Shown one piece after another: positions 20,724 to 31,141 of a stretch of DNA of 64,000 bases. The DNA comes from Symsagittifera roscoffensis (taxonomy: Eukaryota > Xenacoelomorpha > Acoela > Convolutidae). A model generated the notes under the pieces. It was not told where the DNA came from, ran no database searches, and worked only from the letters and a program-made list of their open reading frames with translations. Numbering within the stretch: position 1 is the stretch's first letter; each line of letters starts with the position of its first letter. The position numbers and the translations under genes are program-made. The stretch covers positions 24,757,254 through 24,821,253 of the forward strand of contig NC_087065.1 of the NCBI RefSeq assembly GCF_963678635.1. Direction: 5' to 3'.

Positions 20724-23700
20724 GAATCACGCTCTTTTTAATTTAGACTTAGTGTCGCGAATATCCGAGTTCGGATCTGTTTTGTTTTGGCCTGGTTCTT
20801 ATTGAAAGGCAAGTTACCAGTGCAGTCACTGATCGCTAGCCTGTGTGCTAATAACCTAATACCTCTCACTTTAGTCTTTCTTTCGCCTACCTAAGTCCTT
20901 TAATAAAATAATACCCCTCCGGGTTGGCACAAATAGGACCCTTCCGGACTGGCAGAATCTAGACCCCTCCGGATTGGGACCCCTCCGAATTAGCAACTAT
21001 AAGACCCCTCCGGATTCGGAACCCTCCTAACTTGAAAAAAAATTTTGACCCCTCCGGATTGGGAACCCTCCGGTTTTGTAAAAGTAGCTTTTCGGAGATT
21101 TCCTACTCTCAACCTATACCCCTCCGGATACGTTCTCCGATGCAATTTTGCTCTTTCAATTAACTAGGAAGGGTATGCACTGCTTTCCTAGACCCTTCCG
21201 GATTGAAGTTAAGCCTCTTATTTGACAATTCACACTAACGGTGAAGGGTCTTATCGCTCGCCTAACTTCGGCTCGCTTAAGCTTTTGCTGTGCCTTTAGC
21301 CTTCCCTTTTTGTATAGAACAGACTAAAGTTACTTTATTCAACCGCTATTACCTCTTGTTAGGGGTATAAGGGCTTTTCTAAAAAAATTTTGTAAAACGT
21401 GAAGGGTGTACCCTTCCAAATTGAGGAATTTGCTAAAAACAATCTCAAAAAAGTTTCACGCTTACTTTTCCGAAAAACTTTTGTCCCTATCAGTAAGCTC
21501 AGCTAATTTCTGATCTATTGGTACCAAGATCAACTCGATATGCCCAGTAGTTCCAAAGTTATTAACCAAAACGTCTTTTTTTTAACTCAAAAATTTTTCT
21601 CTCTTATAGGTTCCGCCTAACTTTTTCCGCAAATCAGGTCCTTTCGACCTAAAAATTATTTATCCGAGCTCAGAAGGCCTATACTCTTCTAGTTCAATGC
21701 AAAAGACCCGATCTAAAACGCTTTTGCTGAAAAAATGTGCGAAAAACTATGCTACCTGTACCCCTCCGGATTGATGAATCCACCAAATCAAACACGTTAA
21801 GTTCGATTTCTCTGCAACCCGGAAGGCTTTCGGGTAGCAGGTTTTAAAACTTGTAGATTCACTAGTGGACGTTGTCCGAACAACTATTTTTACTGTTGTA
21901 ACTCAAAAAAATTTCAAAAAATTTTCTAAATTTATAGTGTTTCGTTTTCTCAAAAATCACCAAATTTCGGTTCTCGGTACCAAAATAGTTCCAACCCTTT
22001 TCGAACTAAACTTAACCGGTTCTCTCTATTATGGTAGTGCAGTTACGTTGTAACACACTAACTTAGCGCTTTTTTCCGTTTCAAAAAATATCGATATTTC
22101 AAAAATCGCGACTTGTGGGGGGATCAAAGTATCGCTATTTTGACCCTAAAAACCGGTCTGTTTCCGTTGTTTTTCACTGAAAAACGATATAAGACTATTA
22201 ATATAGGCTATGTAAATAATAATATTAGTAATACTATACCCCTCCGGGTTTGTTTAATATCCGAATTAAGGTGCTTAACTCGGATATTCGCAGTTCGGTG
22301 AAGGGTCACTACAGTGCAGCACTGTCGAGCCCCCCACAGATTACTATCTTAATTTTTGTACCAAAAGGGACACAAAACTTGCTAACGATACCCAACAGTC
22401 GATTGTTGTTGTCGTTGAGCCCCTTCTTGTTGCTCCTTGTACTGCTTGCCGGATCAGTCTTCTCCCAAGACCCCTCCGAATTGAGCGCAAATCAGCTGAC
22501 CCTTCCGGATTGGGCGCAATTTATCATTAACGTGCTTAATTGCTCAAATAGCCCTACAGTACAAGCCTCACAAACGGGCTACAAAACTGATCGTAACAAT
22601 CCTGACTGATATAAATGCCTGAAACAACAATATATCTATCAACAACAAACGGGAGGGTCGGATCACATCTTTTCTGGGGGGATGATTTCTACTGATTTTT
22701 TACTTTTTTTTTTTTTTTTTTTACTGTTTTTGGTTTTTTCGGTTCTTTTTTTATGTTTTTTGTTTTTCTTGGGTACTATACTACTTTTTGTTTGATTTTA
22801 TATATATCTTTAAGTGTTTTTGGTCACAAACCATTCAGGAGATGACGGGACCGCGAATCCCCCACCCTTCCTGGTTCGTGAATTTTCGGTCTTAACTAAG
22901 TTAAAAAGCTATTCACGGTAATCCGGAAGGCTTCCGCGTTCCGAACTACCCTTCCGGCCCGGCGGTCCAGTCCTATTAAGGGAGTTAATGTGAGCATCCG
23001 CTCGGCGCGGAGTGCTCGTTAACGGTTCTGCCGGTCATGATGTTAAAAAGAATAACACCCAGGAGCGCCATAAAAACATCTATGTAACATTCGCCCGGAA
23101 GATACATATCGACGGAAGACAAAACTAAGTCTTAAGACGAATGGCTAACGTCTAAACAGAGCTTTGCATGCTTTTCACCGTCTCTACCAAGCCAGTTTTT
23201 TTCGGTGGTCTTTCTAACATCGGGTCGACAAAAACGTTACTGCTTTCGGCTTCGGTCAAAACACTCAGATTAACTAGATTACATGCAGAAATAGTGACAT
23301 CATGGCTGGGTCTCAGTATCCCCAGACCACGAGGTCACTCCTAAAAACAGGGCTACTACTCATTATTTTACTATTGTTTTTGTTCAGTAGATAAAAATCA
23401 TCATCTCCATCGAAGATGGATCAACCCTTTCCCCCAACTCCTAGCTTCTCATCCTTATCAAAATGAATCTAGATGTTAATTAAATTCAAGTCAGGACATG
23501 ACAGGAAGCTAAAAGTTTATGTAACAGGATAAAAGTTTCAGTTCCTTTACCCCTCCGGATTGACAAATCCGCTGGATCAAGCTTCTTAATCCTGATTTCT
23601 TCTTAATCCGGAAGGCCGTCTTTCACCCTTCACCGTTGTTCGCAACGGCCTTGCAACTATTGTAGCGGCACAATAGTTGCAACTCGGAGTGTTCTCTGTT

Positions 23701-24722
23701 ACTCTGTAACTCGTTGTCGTTTTCCAATCTCGATTTCGTAGTTGTTGTTAGCACAGCTAATGTTGTTCTGTTTTTCTTTCTTGTTTTAGCTAAAATGGCC
23801 GTTTCTGACGTTTCTCAGAAATATGACGTCATAATTCGAATTTTTGAAATTTTAAAATACTAGAATATTCCAGTCCTCACCGTTTGGCCAATCATTCCAA
23901 AAACGTTCTTAATTCTTAATAATCACCAATCCGGAAGGCTCGCTGCTAAAAATTCGAATTCTGCAGAGATTGCATTTTTCACATTCTGGTCGAATGTCAC
24001 AAAGGTTGCGCTGTGCCATCTGGCAGAATGGCACATACTCCCCGGACAAGTCCCCATCAATGTCCCTATTGATCGCATAACACCGGGTTATCGTCAAGTA
24101 GTGTTCCAGTTCTCTGTAATCAATCTTACAAATCGCATAAGAAAATGAAATTTATCTACTCCACCTCAACTCACTACGTGTTCACAAATGGCATCGTACT
24201 ACATTTCACTGCCTTTCAACATTTTCACAAAATTTGCACCATGAGGAGTGTTCTAGTTAAAATTTCTTTTCTGACTACTTCCGTCGTCTTGCCATAAAAC
24301 TTCTTTTCACTCTTTGTGATTAAAAAGTTGGGACGTGGCTTAACATCACTCACCAAGTATAATCAGTTATTTATGCAGTCCTTTCAATATTAAAACTAAG
24401 AAACTCTGTGGCCAGGAAAGTTATTGAGTTACTCACCCTCTCGAGCATCGAGTTTACTCAATCTTACCATGTCGCCACACAGTGAAATTGTGTCTTACAC
24501 CGGTTAAAAACTTCAGTCATGTTTAAATAGGTAAATATACTCACCTATGTTCTATATATATACATAAGTAGTATAACTAAAATTTTCTTTCAACAATTTT
24601 AACAATTGTAACAACTTTCAAAGTTTGGTTTGACCAAACTAAATCAAAACAAAAAGTTTAACAAGTTCAATAATCAAAACTTGGTTGATTGGTTCAAGTT
24701 TTAACACACAAAGACAATCAAG
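20724..24722 (-). repeat. LTR-like stretch of unit B (right duplicate)
   Basis: This is the duplicate of 13,497-17,495 and carries the same blocks 7,227 bp further right. It is followed on its left not by a gag leader but by the cut accessory block of the left copy, so only the left copy has a downstream unit. Confidence 0.7.
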
Positions 24723-24750
24723 TTTTTTTTCTCCTTCTCTTCTCTTCTTT
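24723..24750 (-). other. Polypurine tract, unit B 3' end (right duplicate)
   Basis: Identical to the tract at 17,496-17,523 and again 36 bp behind the accessory block. Confidence 0.65.
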
Positions 24751-24786
24751 GATCACGTCTTCACTTGTTCTCTTCGTTCATCATCT

Positions 24787-26899
24787 TCATTCCATCGCTT
24801 CTCCATCCTGATCTTCAGCTTCGCTGTCTTCTAGGACTTTCTCCAGCATGTCCATGGAGTTGCGGGCCGTGCCCCAACTCTCCTGTTCCAACAGCCTCGG
24901 TTTGCAACAAGGTAGCAAATCCACATTCACCTTTTGCTCCCGGTTCCTGCAAAAGCTGTTGTGAAGACATAGGCTCACATTTCTTTCTAGGTCAGCTCTT
25001 AAGACCTCTTTCTTCTCATCTTCAGTTACACAAGGCGCTCCAGCTACTCGCTTCACCGCCGTGGTGACCGCGTTTCTGTGCGTCAGGAATGCTCTCTTAT
25101 AGGCTCCCGGTCCTTTATCTAGCTGGAAAGATTGATAGGCTTCCGTGTTCCTCGACATGTGACGCTTCGCGCGTTCATACATCCATGATGTCATCCCTGC
25201 ACGGAACCAAGGCATCAATCTTTGCCTCGACCATATTCTTTCAATGGCTTTCGGTATTCTCAGAACCTTGCAGGTGGTTCTGAAAAGGTCCAATTCACGA
25301 CTCATCTTCACGTTGCTCAGCTGCTCAGGAGTCGGCACGGCCGTATCCTGTTCACTCGTGTCCGCGTTAGCCTCCAACCATCTCACTGCCAGTATGGCAC
25401 TAACCACCACGATTGACACCTGTTGATTCTGATCGGGCAACCCCGTAGAGTACAACTCCTCCACGTCCCATACTAGCATCAGATTCCCGCGTTTGGGGTA
25501 CCACAACGTCTGCGCCAAGCAGTGGCAAGGATATTCCCCATGGGTTCTCACTATGTTCCTTCGGGTCCGATACCCTGAGGCTCCCAGCAACGGTTCCACC
25601 TCCATCAGAATTCTATGTAAGTCGTCTTTCTCTTCTATGGTGGGGAATTCTGTGGGTAAGGCTCCACTCGCTTTCTGTTTCTGGAACTCACTCACATTGC
25701 CTTCGTTTAATCTCAGGAAACTCTTCACCCACTACGTCTTGCAACTAGCCTTCAGATCTCTTCGGGACTGGCCGAAAGATCTTCGCCAATAAATCATGTG
25801 ACCTCTCCGACATTCTGGCCAACCTTACGCACTTTGGCACAGAGAAAAGTTGGTCAATCAACACCTGATGTGTCCTTGCATCCATCACCACCATGTGTGT
25901 GGGATATCTACTACTGCAATATGGTGCGGAGTTTGAACCCACCAGATATTTTGAACCAGTCGGTTTATGATAGGCCTCACTATCTTTCAGATTCATCTCG
26001 TTCTCCAGAGCTTCTCTCCAGCCCCCGATCTTCTGCTCCGTCTGCAATGCTCCAGGGAATACTTCCACGCTGAGGGACGTCACTAGCTCATGGGCACGCT
26101 CCAGGCGCTCAAGCGATTCTATCGAACTCGTCATGCTACAAAATCCCAAGGCTGTGATCAAATTTACATCCGTCACCCCATGACAATCCGCGACTAACTC
26201 CATTCCACTCTTATCCGACATGCTCAATCTTCCGTACAATCGTGCCAGTTGCCGATGCTGCTCGCTCAGCGTAACTAGGCAGTGTCCCAGATTACAAACA
26301 TGTCCTTCCATCCCACTATGTTGAGCCAAGCATGTGACTTGCTTCAACCAATTGCTCGATGGACCTTCCTCGGACAGCTCCGTGGATGGGTTGCTCTTCC
26401 GCTTCGTCAACATCATGGCCAGCAGATGGTGTATCATGGCCAGATCATGTAAGCTCGCGTCATCATCTAGGTCTAACGTGATATCCGCCGTCATGTCCCA
26501 GATTAAACCGGCGTTAGGATGAGGACACCAAGAAGGCTTCATGAGTTCCCACATCGTTACTAGACTGGTTTTCAAGGGTCCGTCCCAAGAACCACAATTA
26601 AAACTCACTTGCCCCTTTAGCTCGGGAACCGAGGGTTCGACCACTCGTTCTTCCAGAATAATTCCCAGCTTGGGTTGTTCCACCATCAGCATTCCAGTTT
26701 CTTTAATCCGTTCAACCCAGAAAATGAGTACTATGACTTGCTCATAGTCGAAGTACGCCTCCCTGGCTTCTTCATTCACGAAGGGATTGTACGCCATCCC
26801 CGGTATGCCAGACACATATTGGAACGACTTCAGTTTTCCTAGTGTTGCAAAGTCTTTTTGTCCCTTGACTACTTCAATCAACTCCCGGCTCACTTTCAA
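24787..26899 (-). pseudogene. Unit B accessory block, 3'-terminal part
   Basis: I do not recognise this protein. Blocks conserved with unit C are YVSGIPGMAYNPF, SWCPHPNAGLI, NLITALGF (VNIATALGF in C), HELVTSLSVE, the Cys/His-rich THGEYPCHCLAQTLWYP, then LVWDVEEL and VSIVVVSAILAVRWLE. The last is the only rather hydrophobic stretch, and it is short. I see no signal peptide or clear membrane anchor, so an envelope role is not supported. The region ends 36 bp before the polypurine tract, which makes it the last coding part of the element. Confidence 0.6.
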
Positions 26900-29800
26900 T
26901 TCTTTGAGGAATATCTTCTCACTTCTTCCAACTTGCGATAGCTCTCCATGTCATTCGACTCCTTATTTGGTACAGTCAACGGCATATCCTGATACAGTTC
27001 CAGGAGTGCCCTAAGGAAGTTTCTTTCGCAATCAACTCCCTTTTGCCGAATGATCTTTATACATTCTCCCAAAACAGGAGTGGGGATACGATCCACCACG
27101 AACCTGACAAAGCAAAGGGCATCCTTACGCTTAGCCCATGCTATCGCAGAATCGTCTTTTGAAATCAACGCTCGCAGAGCTTCCATCAACTCCAGCTCCT
27201 GTTCCCGTGATTTCGAATCATTACTGGCTTCATATTCCGCCTTCTTGATGCCCATCAAGCACCAAGCCAACCGTACTTGCAGATCAGTTCTCATGCACGG
27301 ATGAGCCAGGTACGCTGCCACCGTCGCAGGTGCATGCATCGTCTCGTCGAAGTATCTCTGGAGGGCCGTCCTCCAAGAAATTTCTAGTAGTTTTTCCAAT
27401 CCGATTTCGTTCGCTTCAGAGGACATTACCATACCGTATTCTTTCCGATTTAAGTTTGAATTCTCCGTAAGGTCTTTCAGATATTCCTGCATGGCTCGCT
27501 TCTCGCTCCAAGCCATCAGGTGCCCTCTCGCGGAGTTTCTCGCTTTCAACATCTCCACATAACCCCCTGCTGGATCTCCCATGTGGACCGATTCCGGCAA
27601 AGTGACTCGACTGTACTCGACCACGTCGAGTTGTCCTTCCAATTTCAACTTGGCCATGTTGGTCCGCGAGGGCCTGTAATCTTCAAGTCCTCCAGATCCA
27701 CATTGACTGATGATCTCCACCTCTAATTTAGTGTCTGCCAGGGTTCGTGCTGTTTTCTTTGATCTCACGGCTGTCGTGGTCAGACCTGCCAAGAGCATAG
27801 GGGGTATCAGATTCTCTTTTTCTCCCCCTGTCAGTGTTGCACCATCTCCTTGCCCGCTCTCGCCTGAACGACCTGCGCTCGTTAAAGAGGCCACCACTGC
27901 GCTGGCTTTCGATTTCACCACTCTCGGGTTCACGGCTCGACTTCCTGCTATCCCTTTTAGTCGCTTCAGCCCCTTTCTGGCTCGTCTGACAGGTAATTTC
28001 TTTGTGACCTGCTGATCATCGGCACTGTCTTCTGTAACTGACTCGGTCAGAACATCCGACTCCATGGAGTTCACTATTTTCTCCAGGACCTCACGCATGA
28101 TGGGTTGGTTCAATCCCATCTTCATTATGGACTGCGTCCCATACCGTCGTATCACGTCCCATGATCTCTCCATGAAATTCACTCGGCTCCAGGTTGCCCC
28201 TGTCTGGCCTTCTAACTCACTTTGATATCTCTCCCATTCCTCTTCCGGCAGCGTGCTCAGGAAGGATACTCTCATTGATTCTTCGATTTTTCTCCTCCTC
28301 GGTGACTCATGGAGCAATCTCTGCGGATCCCTGCTTCGGCATTCTCTCGCCTGGCTTATTGGGTCCATCGGGGATAAGTCGGCCGACGCCTCCTTTGTAG
28401 GGGACATGAAAGACGATGGCGTCATTAGCAATAGACTCCCATCGACTTCCCCATCGTCGTCTTCACTGAACCGGTATTCTAGCAAGTCTCTCTCCAACGC
28501 CCCTAGATCCGTCTCACCCGGTTTTTCCGTCTTTCCCTCGATGTCGTTATCGTTATCGTCCTGATCCATCAATTCATCATCACCTGCATCAGGTTTCGGC
28601 TTGGGTCCTGAAGGGCCTTGTCGTGTGTCTATACCCGAGTCCGGCCGAGCCGGTACGGTCATGTCTCCTGCGTGATAAAACAATTCATTGTTCACCAGGA
28701 ATTCTACGGACTCCTCGCCATGTGGTGCCAGGTCTTCTATCGTTATGTATGAGCCTCCTCTGCTCTCCCTTGCCACTTCCAGCATCACTACTTTCGCTTC
28801 TCCTGACCACTTCAGTCTTGATAAATCATCCGTGGGAGTATACACTTCGTTCCACATTTCAGCCGAGACCTCTGGTCTCCTGGAAGGTAGTGCCTTGATC
28901 TTTTTCCTACTCCAAGCATCAGGAAATGAGAAGTCAAACGTGTGCGCGGCTGCAACATTCCAGCTGATGAAGCTCGGCTCCATCCCTTCGCTCCACTTCA
29001 GCATTCTCTTCTCTGCATCACGAGCTGCTCCGATGCGAGGGGCAATGATGGGAGATGTGACTCCCAACAACATCCTCCTTATCGGTGGATATCGAGGGCA
29101 TTGGTCCGGCAGCGGCCTGGACCCAGAAAGCCACGCTTGCTGGTTCTCTTTCGCGTGTGCATAGGCCTCTGGTAAGAGTGGGACTCCCGTAGCCGCTCCT
29201 GTATCCTTCACTACTGGTCTCAAATTCCAAAGCTTCGGGTTAAACTGGATGTGAGAAAGGTCCTCACGGCCCATTCGGCACTTGAAGTGGTTGTTGAAAT
29301 CCATCAACACCCAACCTGGCTCCGCTATTCTTCCGAACAGCCTATCGTCGCTGGCCAGCCCTCTCAGCTTCCTCTGCTCTACCCAATTCAGCACGGAACA
29401 GTCCACGACTGAGACCAGGTTGACATACAACACAGAATTCCTGTATGCCTTGACTTGCACGTCCGGGAACGCGAAAGACATCACCGGTCCAAACACCACC
29501 GTGACGAATTCCCGCAGTCCGTGAATCAGAGCCAACGGATCGATCCGCATCATGACAGCCAAATCTGTCAGCAAGGGCATGTCACAATATTGCTTACACT
29601 CACCCGCATCCGTCGCCACCTTATCTTCTCCCGTGACGCTTCTGTTCTGTTGCAAGAGATATTGGAGCAGGAGGGTCCTCCAGTCTTTCATCTTCCTGAG
29701 CGAGGCGGTTTCCAACTGCGCATTGAACTCACGACTTGGTCCCTGGAGTTGTTCAGGGTAACGCAACAGCACCAGCAAATCACCCAGTCGACCGTAGGTC

Positions 29801-30324
29801 ATGGCAATCAGAGTCAGGAGTCCATCCAATCTCAAATCTGCCAACGCTTGGGTGAAGAGATTCGCCGGTCCCTTCACGAAATTTTCATGACCAAATGTCA
29901 CGTATAAGGCTAATATCAGGCCAATCGACAACTTCCTGATGTCCTTGACGAAACTCGCGATCAGGTTCCGGGATGCCCTAGGATAGCACGTCGACAGGAA
30001 GGATGGCGTCCATCCCACTCCCATTCCCCCCAAGATGGCATCCGATCGTTCATACTGTGCCCTCGTGGCTAGCATGTCAGCTTGGAACTTGTCCAGTGAC
30101 ATCGTGTTTACGTCCTGCATCAATTTCAATATCATGCCCCCAGCTAACTCCCGGGCATCAAACAAGTTCTTCAGATACACGTGTATCTCTTTTATCACTG
30201 CCGGCGCATGCTCGAACGCGTCCTCACCCAAGGTGCACAGCCTTGGTGACAAGTACAACCATACGTTGTTGTGTGGCTTCGTGCGCAAAGCCATTGCCAT
30301 GAGATCTTCTTCCGCTGATGTCAT
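26896..30324 (-). CDS. Unit B accessory block, large open frame of unknown function
   Basis: An open frame of 1,142 codons with no family I recognise. Residues 1-400 look alpha-helical with many Leu-rich helices (LRLDGLLTLIAMTYGRLGDL, KDWRTLLLQYLLQQNR). A block near 360-480 holds RYPPIRRMLLGVTSPIIAPR, shared with unit C. Residues around 570-660 are very acidic and Pro/Asp-rich. The C-terminal third is helical and charged. Homologous blocks occur in unit C in the same order, so the protein has been kept over long divergence. It has no transmembrane segment. Capsid-like, nucleic-acid-binding or scaffold roles are all possible and none is shown. Confidence 0.6.
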   Translation of the reverse strand: MTSAEEDLMAMALRTKPHNNVWLYLSPRLCTLGEDAFEHAPAVIKEIHVYLKNLFDARELAGGMILKLMQDVNTMSLDKFQADMLATRAQYERSDAILGGMGVGWTPSFLSTCYPRASRNLIASFVKDIRKLSIGLILALYVTFGHENFVKGPANLFTQALADLRLDGLLTLIAMTYGRLGDLLVLLRYPEQLQGPSREFNAQLETASLRKMKDWRTLLLQYLLQQNRSVTGEDKVATDAGECKQYCDMPLLTDLAVMMRIDPLALIHGLREFVTVVFGPVMSFAFPDVQVKAYRNSVLYVNLVSVVDCSVLNWVEQRKLRGLASDDRLFGRIAEPGWVLMDFNNHFKCRMGREDLSHIQFNPKLWNLRPVVKDTGAATGVPLLPEAYAHAKENQQAWLSGSRPLPDQCPRYPPIRRMLLGVTSPIIAPRIGAARDAEKRMLKWSEGMEPSFISWNVAAAHTFDFSFPDAWSRKKIKALPSRRPEVSAEMWNEVYTPTDDLSRLKWSGEAKVVMLEVARESRGGSYITIEDLAPHGEESVEFLVNNELFYHAGDMTVPARPDSGIDTRQGPSGPKPKPDAGDDELMDQDDNDNDIEGKTEKPGETDLGALERDLLEYRFSEDDDGEVDGSLLLMTPSSFMSPTKEASADLSPMDPISQARECRSRDPQRLLHESPRRRKIEESMRVSFLSTLPEEEWERYQSELEGQTGATWSRVNFMERSWDVIRRYGTQSIMKMGLNQPIMREVLEKIVNSMESDVLTESVTEDSADDQQVTKKLPVRRARKGLKRLKGIAGSRAVNPRVVKSKASAVVASLTSAGRSGESGQGDGATLTGGEKENLIPPMLLAGLTTTAVRSKKTARTLADTKLEVEIISQCGSGGLEDYRPSRTNMAKLKLEGQLDVVEYSRVTLPESVHMGDPAGGYVEMLKARNSARGHLMAWSEKRAMQEYLKDLTENSNLNRKEYGMVMSSEANEIGLEKLLEISWRTALQRYFDETMHAPATVAAYLAHPCMRTDLQVRLAWCLMGIKKAEYEASNDSKSREQELELMEALRALISKDDSAIAWAKRKDALCFVRFVVDRIPTPVLGECIKIIRQKGVDCERNFLRALLELYQDMPLTVPNKESNDMESYRKLEEVRRYSSKN

Positions 30325-30640
30325 GTTCTTCCTGACTGCCCTGCCCTCTCATTCTCGGCATGATCCATCTGTCTGAACCAGAGATCATCAGCCACCTGTT
30401 GTACTAACAGATGATCGTCATCTACTCCTGGTCTTAACTTCAATAATCTGGCAAAGTTGGACAGCTCCAACCCCAGAACCTCATCTAGCACCAACCGAGT
30501 TGTGCTACAATCTTTGAGTCCCTGTATGGCATTGGAAATGTCAGCCCAAACGGCGGGAAGCTCAGATCGGGACGGGTAGTAATTGTCTGGGTCCACCACT
30601 CTGTTCGGGGCAGGAATTATCACGTTGAACCTCCCCTCTG

Positions 30641-31141
30641 CTATCGTTGTGACCATCGTGTACACAAACTGAAGGGGTTCTGGCAATGCAGCGTACCCTG
30701 GTGACAACACGAAGACACCTTCACTACATTTTGGGTGAAACGTTGTTTTGCTGCTGTTTCTACCTCAGCCATCGCCGAGAGCAATGTCATTATCGCCTCC
30801 CCTATGACCTCGTTGCTCGGGATCGACCCATCCGTCAGACGTGTCAACAAGCCCCTGCTTTGCAGATGATCATTTGAGCCTGCAACCACTATCACCTGGG
30901 GCTCCATGCTGACCACCCTTCGTACACTTATCATCATGCCTATTGCCTGTCCCCAGTCCAATTTAGGCGCCGTCAAGAAAATCACGTCGGGCCAAAAGAG
31001 AGAGCGGGGCGTATAGAGATAATCGGAACTGGCCACAATCAGATACTTGGCAGCTTTCATATCTAAGGGATCATAAGCTGCAAACAGGCCGTCGCCTATT
31101 GGGGCCTTCAGTTTCCCATATCTCTCGTCATCTCCATCCAC
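30641..31141 (-). pseudogene. Unit B: second SGNH-like domain at start of accessory block
   Basis: Shows FAAYDPLDM, then LIVASSDYLYTPRSLFWPD and VIVVAGSNDHLQSRG. GSND fits SGNH block III; the SSDYL region sits where the block I nucleophile would be. Units A (FAGINDHLHSRG) and C (LFAGMNDHSNSAG) keep the same GxNDH block. It follows the bona fide SGNH ORF, so each unit carries two such domains. Catalysis by this one is uncertain. Confidence 0.5.

Larger units (their letters stand above)
20724..27949. repeat. Tandem duplication, right copy (7,226 bp)
   Basis: This is the right-hand copy of the duplicated segment and is continuous with the rest of unit B at 27,950. It therefore probably represents the original arrangement at its right end, while the left copy is original at its left end, where it joins the leader of unit A. 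Apparent identity over 7.2 kb means the duplication happened very recently, or the assembler placed the same sequence twice. Confidence 0.95.

Noticed and set aside
13497-27949. Reading the two 7.2-kb copies as an LTR pair
   Set aside because: The repeat contains coding sequence of the accessory block and its ends do not match LTR ends; it is a plain tandem duplication.
24787-31141. Accessory block as an envelope gene
   Set aside because: No signal peptide, no fusion-peptide-like or clear transmembrane segment, and no furin-like site in a fitting context; position alone is not enough.
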